Part shown: piece after piece, positions 7,701 through 14,985 of the stretch | Layout of the letters: every line of letters starts with the position of its first letter | How positions within the stretch are numbered: position 1 is the first letter of the stretch | Made by a program: the position numbers and the translations under genes | Source of the DNA: XN24 sp964462675 | GTDB taxonomy: Bacteria; Pseudomonadota; Gammaproteobacteria; Steroidobacterales; XN24 | Reading direction: 5' to 3' | Length of the DNA: 64,000 bases | NCBI GenBank assembly: GCA_964462675.1 | Contig: CAYWYS010000015.1 | Span: 1 to 64,000 of the forward strand | The notes under the pieces: generated by a model | What the model saw: only the letters and a program-made list of their open reading frames with translations | Database searches by the model: none | Told to the model about the DNA's origin: nothing

Positions 7701-10538
7701 TCAGCGCGCCAGCGTGCGCCGGCCGTCACCGACGATGACAAAGGGTCCCCAGTAAGAGGGATGCGACTCGAGCTCGCTTGTCGCACCATCGCGGCGCGCG
7801 GCCTGCATGGCGTGCTGCAGGCTGGTCGCCAGGGACTTGCCCTGCGAGCTCGCGCCATCCACGGTCGCTACCGACAGGTGCACCGCCGCACCCGACATCA
7901 CCGGCCAGTGGCTCGCCATCAGCGAGCGCGCGCCGGCGGTGAAGAAGGCCTGGGTCAGCCCGGTAAAGGTCTCGGCGCGCGGCCGGCCGTCGGCCGCGGC
8001 CGTGTTGCAGGCCGACAGGATCACCAGCTCGGCGTCCATCTCCAGCGCCGCAATATCGCGTGTCGTCAGCAGGCCTTCGTAGCGATCCTTGCGCTCGAGC
8101 GCCAGCGCCAGCATCAGCGAGGGCTCCGGCACGTTGAGCACCTCGTAGGCCAGGAAGCCGTGGGTGGCCAGCGCGATCACCCGGTAACCGCGCAGCGCGT
8201 CGCCCTTGAAGCGTTCCTCGTTGGCGTCCGGACCGAGCCACAGCGTGGAGCTCGACTCGCCGAGAATCGCCGCCAGCGCGCGCATCTCGTCCACTGATTC
8301 CACCAGCAAGGGCAGCTCGGCCAGCGTCTTGCCGTCCATGCCCCCGGCAAGGTCATAAGACTTGGAGCGGCCCCCGGCCGCGACCTGCGCGGCATCCAGC
8401 ATCGGCGCGCCGACGCCGAGGAACGCCTTGGCGTGCCCCCCGCTGGCCGGCGCGTTGCGGTGCACGGGAAACAGCGACAGGTCGGCCAGCGCCGAGAACG
8501 CGAAACGATCGACCAGGAAGCGCGTGGCGCCGAAATCCTCCGGCCAGCGCAGCGTCGCCTGCGGCGGAGGCTCCGACACCAGCACGGCCGGCGGAACCGC
8601 GCCAAGCGCGCCGTGGCCGAACCAGATGACGTGTTCCACGCCGGCCAGCGACGCTGCCACGGGCGCAAACACCAGGCGGTAGAGCTCGTGCGCAGCGGCC
8701 GCATCAAAGTCGGGTACCGTGGTCCGCCCCCCGCTCGACGCCGGCGTCAGGCCGGCGCGCAGGCGTTGCACCAGGGCCTCGACTTCGCGTTCCCGGATCG
8801 GCGTTCGCGCCAGTGCGACGCCGCGGCGCGTAACGGACCAGACGTAGAGGTGGCGCGACGTGACCAGGGTGGCCACCAGCGCCTCGTCCGGCGCGAGCAG
8901 CTGCTGGTAGTTGGTCACCGGCAGCGGCCGCGGCGTCACCAGCTCCGCGACGGACGGCAGTTCCTCGCGCACGAAGGCGGTGATCTCGGCGAACTTGTGC
9001 GCGGTCTCCTCGAAGAAGACGTCGAGGATAAAAAACGTGTTCCAACGTGCCTTCGCCTGGTCGGGGTGGCCTGGGTCGGTCGCGAGCAGTTCTTGCAACA
9101 GGCCGCGAATCCAGGTGCTGGTCTGGGTCGACATCGTGAAAAACCGCTCGACCTGGAAGCGGTTCGCGGGGTTCACGTCGTAGCGCCCCACTTCCGCCGC
9201 CAGCGTCGCCAGCGTCAGGCGGCCGAAGGACCGCAGCTGCGCGAAGCGGAAGGTGAGGTCCTCGATTTGCCCGCGCGAGCCCGGCAGCGCGGGATACAAC
9301 GCGGTCAGCACGTCCAGCGCGTTGTTGATCTTATGCTGGAAAAAGCGTTGCTCCGCCGCGTCGGCAACGAATTGCTGCTGGGCCTGCCGGAGCATCGTCT
9401 CGTACAACCCGTTGTAGCTCGCCGCAGTGCGGGTGCCGAAAGCCGGGTCGTGGCGTGCGAGCAGGGCCCAGTCCGTGTCGCGCTGTTCCTCCAGCCGCTC
9501 CCAGCCATGCCTGAGAAAGGCGTGCGAAAGCACCAGCGGCGTACTCCCGTCGGCCAAGTGTCGCAGCGCCGCCAGGCCGAGCGCCACACCGAGGTCGTTC
9601 TCGTCGAGACTCCAGGCGGCACGCGAGGCGCGCTCGAGCGCCTCGAACTCGGCGCCGCCGTCGTGCAGCGCCGGCGGCGGCTCCACCGGCGTGCCGAGCA
9701 TGGGCTTCAGGCGCGCGGCCGCGGCGGCCCCTTCGCTCACTTCGAACACGTCATAGAGCACCGGGAAGGCGCGCCAGGAAGCCTCGGGTGCCGCCGGCTG
9801 GCCGGTGATCACCAGGGACTGCATGGCGAGGTTGCGCGCGTCATCGTGGCGGCCCATCGCAAATGAACCCCGCGCTGCCGCGGCGAACAGCCGGCTGGCC
9901 CGCAGCGGCTGGGACGCCATGGCGTCGGCCGCCGCCAGCGCGTGGGCCGTCCGGAACAAGATGGCAATCGCCTGCTGCGCACGCGGTTCGAGCACGGCTT
10001 CGCGCAGCGCCAGCAGCAATGGCCAGTCCTCGACCGACTGCCCGGCCGGCCCGCGCGAGTAGGCCGCCGCCAGGGTGCCGGCGAACTGGTCCGCCGCCGC
10101 CACGTCGCCGAGCTCCAGCATCACGCTGAACAGCTGGGACTGGGCGCAGCGGGAGATCTGCCGGAACAGGATGTCGCCGGGATCCGCATTGGCATAACCG
10201 AGTGCCAGCTGGAAGATCGCCGCATAGGCATCGCCGCGCAGGTGCTGGTCGTCGACCCGCTCCGCCCACCAGGCCGTGGCGGCCACCATCAGCAGGTGGC
10301 GAAAGCGCGCATGGCGCTCGTTGCGCGGCGGGCCCTGGAGGTAGTTCTGCACCGCGCGCCTGTTGCGCACGTCCTCGATGAACGGCACCTTGAGCTGGGC
10401 GCGTTCCTCCGCGCTGGCGGCGCCGGTGCAGGTGAGCGAAGACTCGACCTGCTCGATCCAGGTGATGGCGCGGGCGCTGGACGGCCAAGCCGCCACAAGC
10501 GCGAGCAGCGCGATCAACCACGCAGCTCGGGGCGCCAT
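7701..10538 (-). CDS. exported CHAT-domain protein (caspase-like peptidase)
   Basis: A 945-residue protein with a signal peptide (MAPRAAWLIALLALVAAWPSSARA), a long alpha-helical middle resembling TPR-like repeats (about 40-560), and a C-terminal CHAT domain (about 640-945). The caspase/separase-type dyad is intact: His793 in LATHGF and Cys844 in LSACNTA, with GLTQAFFTAGARSLMASHW after it, as in active members. Most characterised CHAT proteases act in the cytoplasm, so the export signal places this one in the periplasm or outside. It follows a 71-residue secreted protein by four bases and converges on the CHASE2/FecR-like pair. The target and the activating signal are unknown. Confidence 0.88.
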   Translation of the reverse strand: MAPRAAWLIALLALVAAWPSSARAITWIEQVESSLTCTGAASAEERAQLKVPFIEDVRNRRAVQNYLQGPPRNERHARFRHLLMVAATAWWAERVDDQHLRGDAYAAIFQLALGYANADPGDILFRQISRCAQSQLFSVMLELGDVAAADQFAGTLAAAYSRGPAGQSVEDWPLLLALREAVLEPRAQQAIAILFRTAHALAAADAMASQPLRASRLFAAAARGSFAMGRHDDARNLAMQSLVITGQPAAPEASWRAFPVLYDVFEVSEGAAAAARLKPMLGTPVEPPPALHDGGAEFEALERASRAAWSLDENDLGVALGLAALRHLADGSTPLVLSHAFLRHGWERLEEQRDTDWALLARHDPAFGTRTAASYNGLYETMLRQAQQQFVADAAEQRFFQHKINNALDVLTALYPALPGSRGQIEDLTFRFAQLRSFGRLTLATLAAEVGRYDVNPANRFQVERFFTMSTQTSTWIRGLLQELLATDPGHPDQAKARWNTFFILDVFFEETAHKFAEITAFVREELPSVAELVTPRPLPVTNYQQLLAPDEALVATLVTSRHLYVWSVTRRGVALARTPIREREVEALVQRLRAGLTPASSGGRTTVPDFDAAAAHELYRLVFAPVAASLAGVEHVIWFGHGALGAVPPAVLVSEPPPQATLRWPEDFGATRFLVDRFAFSALADLSLFPVHRNAPASGGHAKAFLGVGAPMLDAAQVAAGGRSKSYDLAGGMDGKTLAELPLLVESVDEMRALAAILGESSSTLWLGPDANEERFKGDALRGYRVIALATHGFLAYEVLNVPEPSLMLALALERKDRYEGLLTTRDIAALEMDAELVILSACNTAAADGRPRAETFTGLTQAFFTAGARSLMASHWPVMSGAAVHLSVATVDGASSQGKSLATSLQHAMQAARRDGATSELESHPSYWGPFVIVGDGRRTLAR

Positions 10539-10542
10539 GGCG

Positions 10543-10758
10543 TCAGTCCTCCCAGCCCCACGGCGCGGCCGAGCAGTCCCTGACGTGCATGACCAGCGCC
10601 TTGTCCACGAAGCCCAGCTCGCCCTCCGGGTGCATCATGAGCTCGCCCGCAAAGGCTTTGCCGCACAGGGTCGTGAGATGTTCCCAGTATTCATCCAGCG
10701 GGCTCGCCTGTGCCGCGGCGCCCAGCGCCAGCGCCATGACCAGGGACAGGATTCGCAT
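10543..10758 (-). CDS. short secreted protein, apparently truncated
   Basis: A 71-residue product with a clear signal peptide (MRILSLVMALALGAAAQA) and a mature part containing LDEYWEHLTTLCGKAFAGEL and ALVMHVRDC. As I recall, longer secreted proteins of about 190-200 residues share this N-terminal half and continue with a beta-rich domain after the conserved MHVR-C segment. Here a stop follows at once, after PWGWED, so only the first third to half is left. It is either a decayed gene or a deliberately short form. Its TGA is four bases before the ATG of the CHAT gene, so translation of the two could be coupled. Confidence 0.6.
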   Translation of the reverse strand: MRILSLVMALALGAAAQASPLDEYWEHLTTLCGKAFAGELMMHPEGELGFVDKALVMHVRDCSAAPWGWED

Positions 10759-10816
10759 CACTCGTTCTCGCTGTTGTCGGGGGTCAGCGCAGAGATTACC
10801 AGCTTTTCTCCGGCGA

Positions 10817-11224
10817 TCAGGCTGCGGCCCAGTCTTCCGTCTGCAGTCCGGGCACACGCGCAAACTCGCCCGAGTTCGCGGTCACGAGCAACGCCCCATG
10901 GCGGCGCGCCTGGCCCGCGATCAGCACGTCGTACGGGCCGATCGGCCTGCCGGAGCGCTCCAGCTCGGCACGAATCCTGCCGGCCTCCTCGGCATCCTGC
11001 GCCTCGAACGGCAGCACGGTGATCGGCAGTTGCAGGAACACCGTCAGCCGGTCGATGTTGTCCTGGCGCCTGGCACTCTTCGCCACGCCGTACTCGAGCT
11101 CATACAGCACCACTGTGGACAGGCCGAAATCTTTGCTTTGAATCTCTGCTTCGAAACGCTCGACGAGGCGCCGCCCCCGGCCGTTCAGATAGGCGATCAC
11201 CACGTTCGTGTCGAGGCAGATCAT
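10817..11224 (-). CDS. vapC: VapC-type PIN-domain toxin ribonuclease
   Basis: A 135-residue PIN-domain protein. The acidic active-site residues are visible: Asp5 in CLDTN, the Glu of LYELEYGV, the Asp of IGPYDVLIAGQA, and the late acidic region after VTANSGEF. VapC toxins are Mg2+-dependent endoribonucleases that cut tRNA or rRNA. The gene is co-translated with the antitoxin upstream: its ATG overlaps the antitoxin stop (ATGA at 11221-11224). The catalytic residues look intact, so the toxin should be active. Confidence 0.93.
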   Translation of the reverse strand: MICLDTNVVIAYLNGRGRRLVERFEAEIQSKDFGLSTVVLYELEYGVAKSARRQDNIDRLTVFLQLPITVLPFEAQDAEEAGRIRAELERSGRPIGPYDVLIAGQARRHGALLVTANSGEFARVPGLQTEDWAAA

Positions 11225-11484
11225 GGCTCGAACGACACGTCGTCCGCGGGCGGCATCGCCGGCTGTCGACGCCCCTCCGCCATGAACGGAATGTCCCGAT
11301 AGCCCGCAAGCGCGTCGAAAATCGCCTGCAGATCCTGGACCTCGCAGGTCATCGGTTCGAGCAGGACGCCGCGCCCGAGCCTGCGAACGCGGACCATCGT
11401 GCCGGGCATCCGGTAATCCTTCGGCAGGCGCACGGCCTGGCTGCGACCATGCTGAAACAGCTTCGCGATGCCGCTTTCACTCAT
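11221..11484 (-). CDS. vapB: VapB-type antitoxin (SpoVT/AbrB-like)
   Basis: An 87-residue protein with a swapped-hairpin AbrB-type DNA-binding domain at the N-terminus (AKLFQHGRSQAVRLPKDYRM) and a C-terminal tail that would wrap the VapC toxin. ATG 11484 is chosen because the residues after it match the family from the first position; the open frame upstream is not protein-like. It should neutralise VapC and repress the operon at the palindrome at 11501-11529. Confidence 0.92.
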   Translation of the reverse strand: MSESGIAKLFQHGRSQAVRLPKDYRMPGTMVRVRRLGRGVLLEPMTCEVQDLQAIFDALAGYRDIPFMAEGRRQPAMPPADDVSFEP

Positions 11485-11500
11485 CGGGTGCCTCCGCAGC

Positions 11501-11529
11501 AATGGTATACACCATCGATGTATACCATT
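11501..11529. promoter_or_regulatory. VapB operator palindrome
   Basis: AATGGTATACA (11501-11511) and TGTATACCATT (11519-11529) are a perfect 11-bp inverted repeat around a 7-bp centre, 16 bp upstream of the vapB start. This is the usual position and shape of an AbrB-type antitoxin operator. The AT-rich arms contrast with the surrounding GC-rich sequence. Confidence 0.8.
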
Positions 11530-11722
11530 CGTTCGAGCAACGTTCAACACCATGAATCCGGCGATAGCACCGGGATTCCGGATTCCCTGCGCGCACGGTC
11601 GACACAACCGTGCCGCTCGCTGCGACAGCGACCCCGCTGGCGGGTTTCGCGCCGTTTTCGCGTTGAACCTCCCATAGCGGCTGCCGTTGGCGGCCGGGTC
11701 ATCCACTTGGAGGAGGCGCCCC

Positions 11723-12586
11723 ATGGCACACCGGAAAATTCTCGCGACTGCCGCCGCGACCCTGCTGGCCGCAGCGGCTTCATGGCCGGCAGCGGCCTCC
11801 GACACACCGCGACTGGACATGGACGTCAGCTACTCGGCCACGCGGATCATTGTCGCGGGTGACCAGCGCAGCGAGCAGCGCATCGAGCAGCGCTACTTCC
11901 AGCAGAGCGCGATGATCAACCGGATGGAGACGGAGCTGAACGGCCAGCAATCGGTCATCATCATGCGAGGTGACCGCGAACTGATGTGGACCGTGATGCC
12001 GCAGGAGCGCATGGTCATGGAAATGCGGATGGACACCCGGCCGCAAGACCCGATGAATATCGAGGTGCCTGATCCGGAGACCTGGGTCATGGAGCGGCTG
12101 GGCCGCGAGCCCGTCAACGGCATCGCGGCGACGAAATACCGCGTGGCGACCGACGCGGGGGACAAGACCCGCATGCGGGGGCACATGTGGGTCTCCGATG
12201 ACGGCATCCCGGTGCGCATGGACCTGGTGACTGGCCAGGACCGCATCCAGATGGAGCTGCGCAATCTCGTCGTCGGCGCGCAGCCGGCCGAGTTGTTCGA
12301 ACCACCGAAGGACTACCAGCGCCTCGCGATTGGCGGCGGCATGGACAGCATGTTTGGGGGCATGGGCGGCATGCCGGGCTCGCAGACCGGCGGCCCGGGC
12401 TACGGCCAGGCAGGCGACGCCGGCTACGGGTCCGCGGACGGCGCGGGTGCCGCACCCGACACGGGTTTCGCCGGGGAACTCGCCACCGAAGCGACCGAGG
12501 CGGCCAAGGACGCGACCAAGCAGGAGGTGCGCAACACCGTGCACGATTCCGTCCGCAAGGGCGTGCGCGGCCTGTTCGGGCGCTGA
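11723..12586 (+). CDS. exported DUF4412-like protein
   Basis: A 287-residue protein with a signal peptide (MAHRKILATAAATLLAAAASWPAAAS). The beta-rich domain (about 30-205) resembles DUF4412 / LolA-fold proteins, with LMWTVMPQERMVMEM and KYRVATDAGDKTRMRGHMWVSDDGIPVRMDLV typical of that group. A Gly/Met-rich low-complexity stretch (about 205-255) and an Ala/Thr/Lys helix close it. GGAGGAGG at 11709-11716 supports ATG 11723. Members are periplasmic and of unknown function; a role in binding a lipid-like ligand is only suggested by the fold. It is transcribed divergently from vapBC and is followed by a BI-1 family gene. Confidence 0.7.
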   Translation: MAHRKILATAAATLLAAAASWPAAASDTPRLDMDVSYSATRIIVAGDQRSEQRIEQRYFQQSAMINRMETELNGQQSVIIMRGDRELMWTVMPQERMVMEMRMDTRPQDPMNIEVPDPETWVMERLGREPVNGIAATKYRVATDAGDKTRMRGHMWVSDDGIPVRMDLVTGQDRIQMELRNLVVGAQPAELFEPPKDYQRLAIGGGMDSMFGGMGGMPGSQTGGPGYGQAGDAGYGSADGAGAAPDTGFAGELATEATEAAKDATKQEVRNTVHDSVRKGVRGLFGR

Positions 12587-12667
12587 ACGGCGGAACTTCG
12601 TCCCGTGGGCGCAGTCATGTTAGGCTGCGCACCATTCTGTATTTCCAGACTTGGAGGACGATTGCCA

Positions 12668-13339
12668 ATGCAACCCGCCCGTGCCACCTACGCCGGCGTA
12701 GCCCGCCCGGCCGTAGTCGAAACCAACAATGTCCTGAAGAACACCTACCTGCTGCTGGCCGCGACGCTGCTGTTCAGCGCCGGCACGGCAGGGGTCGCAA
12801 TGGTCGCCGGCATGCCGCCGCTGAATCCCTTCATCGTGCTGGCCGGCTACTTCGCGCTGCTGTTCGCCACGGTGAAGACCCGCAACAGCGCGCTCGGCCT
12901 GGTGTTCGTGTTCGCGCTGACCGGCTTCATGGGCCTGACGCTCGGGCCGATCATCAGCCTGTACCTGACGATGCTGCCGAACGGCCACCAGGTCGTCATG
13001 ACGGCGCTCGGCACGACTGGCGCGGTGTTCGTCGGCCTGTCGGCCTACGCCGTCAAGAGCCGTCGGGATTTCAGCTTCCTCGGCGGCTTCCTGTTCGTCG
13101 GCATCCTCGGCGCGTTCCTGCTCGGCATCTTCGCCTACCTGTTCAGCATGCCGACGCTGTCGCTGGCCGTGTCGGGCATGTTCGTGCTGGCGATGGCCGG
13201 CCTGATCCTGTGGCAGACCAGCGAGATCGTGCGCGGCGGCGAGACCAACTACATCATGGCCACCGTGACGCTTTATGTCAGCATCTACAACCTGTTCACG
13301 AGCCTGCTGCACCTGCTCGGGGTGTTCAGCGACGACTGA
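12668..13339 (+). CDS. Bax inhibitor-1 / YccA family membrane protein
   Basis: A 223-residue protein with about seven transmembrane helices, the layout of the TMBIM/BI-1 family. Recognisable parts are NNVLKNTYLLLAATLLFSA, LGPIISLYL and the final YIMATVTLYVSIYNLFTSLLHLLG. E. coli YccA binds and limits the membrane protease FtsH, and other members leak protons or Ca2+ in a pH-dependent way. GGAGG at 12654-12658 fits ATG 12668, so an earlier in-frame ATG at 12617 is less likely. It stands alone between the DUF4412-like gene and a hairpin. Confidence 0.88.
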   Translation: MQPARATYAGVARPAVVETNNVLKNTYLLLAATLLFSAGTAGVAMVAGMPPLNPFIVLAGYFALLFATVKTRNSALGLVFVFALTGFMGLTLGPIISLYLTMLPNGHQVVMTALGTTGAVFVGLSAYAVKSRRDFSFLGGFLFVGILGAFLLGIFAYLFSMPTLSLAVSGMFVLAMAGLILWQTSEIVRGGETNYIMATVTLYVSIYNLFTSLLHLLGVFSDD

Positions 13340-13365
13340 AGCAGGCGCGATTCGTTCATAATTCG

Positions 13366-13394
13366 GGGCGGCGGACGCGCGGTGTCCGCCGCCC
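13366..13394 (+). terminator. hairpin after the BI-1 family gene
   Basis: GGGCGGCGGAC (13366-13376) pairs with GTCCGCCGCCC (13384-13394) over 11 bp, 27 bp after the stop. Only a weak T-run (TCTTGCTG) follows, so termination may be partial. The Nudix gene starts 24 bp further on. Confidence 0.5.
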
Positions 13395-13418
13395 TCTTGC
13401 TGTCAGGGATGGACCCGT

Positions 13419-14075
13419 ATGTTCCGCTTCTCGCGCAAGGAACTGAAGCACGCCCCCGGCGCCCGGCCGGATGAGTCGCCGCTGGCCGACACGCCCTGGC
13501 GCCGCGACGCCCGCAAGGAGCGCTTCGCAAACCCGTATTTCACGATCTACGAGGACCAGGCCTGGAACCGCCGCGCCGCCCGGCATTTCCCGTACGGGAT
13601 CGTCTCGTTCCGCAACCGGGCGGTCGGCATCCTGCCGCTGGCGCCGGACGGCCGCGTCTGGCTCGTCGGGCAACACCGTTACGCGACCGGCGAGTTCTCC
13701 TGGGAGCTGCCGATGGGCGGCGTGCCGCCGGAGATGAGCCTGCTGGACGGCGCGAAGAAGGAACTCAAGGAAGAGACCGGCCTGGCGGCCGCAGACTGGG
13801 AGCCGCTGTTGCAGACCGTGCACCTGTCGAACTCGGTGACCGACGAGTGGGGCGCCGTGTTCCTGGCCCGCGGCCTGACCGAAGGCGCGATGGCGCCGGA
13901 AGCGAGCGAAGAGCTGTGGGTCATCACGACGCCGCTGGAGGATGCCGTGGCAGCCGTGCTCGACGGCCGGATCACCGACTCATTGACTGTCGCGGGGCTG
14001 CTCGCGCTGGTCGCCCGCGCACGGGACTTCGACCTCGATGTTGAACTGGCGCCCGCCGCCGGAGTCAGGCCATGA
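13419..14075 (+). CDS. Nudix hydrolase (ADP-ribose pyrophosphatase-like)
   Basis: A 218-residue Nudix protein. The Nudix box lies at about residues 98-120. Its REUxEE core is KELKEET, which keeps the metal-binding glutamates. The first Glu of the consensus is replaced by Met, with a Glu one position earlier. The flanking ELPMGGVPPEMSLLDGAKKE is typical of ADP-ribose or nucleoside-diphosphate sugar hydrolases. Such enzymes remove reactive ADP-ribose and related metabolites. Its stop overlaps the start of the CBS-domain gene (ATGA), so the two are co-translated. The substrate is not fixed by the sequence. Confidence 0.83.
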   Translation: MFRFSRKELKHAPGARPDESPLADTPWRRDARKERFANPYFTIYEDQAWNRRAARHFPYGIVSFRNRAVGILPLAPDGRVWLVGQHRYATGEFSWELPMGGVPPEMSLLDGAKKELKEETGLAAADWEPLLQTVHLSNSVTDEWGAVFLARGLTEGAMAPEASEELWVITTPLEDAVAAVLDGRITDSLTVAGLLALVARARDFDLDVELAPAAGVRP

Positions 14076-14506
14076 ACCGGATCCCGCTGCTGAAGACCGA
14101 GATGACGCCGTTCCCGTGGTGGGTCGAGATCGACGCGGCGCTGCTGGCCGCGCGGGACATGATGCGCGAGCACAAGGTGCGCCACCTGCCGGTCAAGGAG
14201 AACGGCCGGCTCGTCAGCGTCGTCACCGACCGCGACCTGAAGTTCGCGCTCGACCCGGACCTCGGCCTGCCGCCGCGTGAATCGCTGCGGGTGCGCGACG
14301 TCTGCGTCTACACCGCCTATATCGTCGATATAGAGAGCCGCCTCGAGGAGGTGCTCGAGACGATGGCCGAGCGCAAGATCGGCTCGGCGCTGGTCACGCG
14401 CGACGGCAAGCTCGTCGGCATTTTTACCACGCCCGACGCGTGCCGCACGCTCGCCAGGATCATTCGCGAGCTGCGCGGCGACCACCTCGGCCCGCAGATC
14501 GCCTGA
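14072..14506 (+). CDS. CBS-domain pair protein
   Basis: A 144-residue protein made of two CBS motifs: residues about 1-65 (ending LVSVVTDRDLKFAL) and about 75-135 (AYIVDIESRLEEVLETMAERKIGSALV ... LVGIFTTPDACRTLA). Such pairs bind adenosine nucleotides (AMP, ATP, NAD, SAM) and regulate a partner protein. No effector domain is attached. Translation is coupled to the Nudix gene (ATGA at 14072-14075), which hints that an adenine nucleotide or ADP-ribose derivative may be the shared theme. Confidence 0.87.
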   Translation: MNRIPLLKTEMTPFPWWVEIDAALLAARDMMREHKVRHLPVKENGRLVSVVTDRDLKFALDPDLGLPPRESLRVRDVCVYTAYIVDIESRLEEVLETMAERKIGSALVTRDGKLVGIFTTPDACRTLARIIRELRGDHLGPQIA

Positions 14507-14540
14507 GGAACTCCCGGCCGGCGGCTGCCGCGCCGGCCGC

Positions 14541-14960
14541 CTACCAGCAGTCGTTGCCGAGCGTGCCGGTTGCCGTGCGCACCCCGGCCTGGGTCAGCGT
14601 GAACGTCGTGCAGCGGGGATCGCCGGCCTGCGGCCCGGCCGCAACCGGCGTCGCGACCAGCGTGTACTGGTTCGCTGCCGGGAAATTCACCGCGATCGTG
14701 TAGTGCCCCTCCGGCGTCGTGGCCGGGATATTGCATGCGGCGTTGTTGTAGGCGTTGAACTGCGTGAAACAACGCTCCAGGCGCTGTGCTGCGTCCATCA
14801 GCCCGCCGGTCGCATCGGCACGCCGCGACTTGCGCACCTGCTCGGTGAACGACGGGTAGGCGATCGCCGCGAGGATCGAGATGATGACCACGACGATCAT
14901 CAGCTCGATCAGGGTGAAGCCGCGCATTACTGCCGCAACTGCTGGTGTCTTCATTCGCAT
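14541..14960 (-). CDS. pilE: type IV minor pilin PilE
   Basis: A 139-residue prepilin. The leader ends before GFTLIELM, the class III signal cut by PilD, followed by a hydrophobic helix (VVVIISILAAIAYPSF). The globular part carries a Cys pair near the end (ending GNDCW), as in minor pilins. It is the last gene of the fimT-pilV-pilW-pilX-pilY1-pilE operon, 25 bp after pilY1. PilE with the other minor pilins and PilY1 forms the priming tip complex of the type IV pilus. Its start has no strong ribosome site. Confidence 0.9.
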   Translation of the reverse strand: MRMKTPAVAAVMRGFTLIELMIVVVIISILAAIAYPSFTEQVRKSRRADATGGLMDAAQRLERCFTQFNAYNNAACNIPATTPEGHYTIAVNFPAANQYTLVATPVAAGPQAGDPRCTTFTLTQAGVRTATGTLGNDCW

Positions 14961-14985
14961 TTCATTACCCCGATACGCTCACGCG

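Noticed and set aside
12605..12667. Earlier starts for the BI-1 family protein
   Set aside because: The extra residues are not conserved-looking, and GGAGG at 12654-12658 fits the ATG at 12668.
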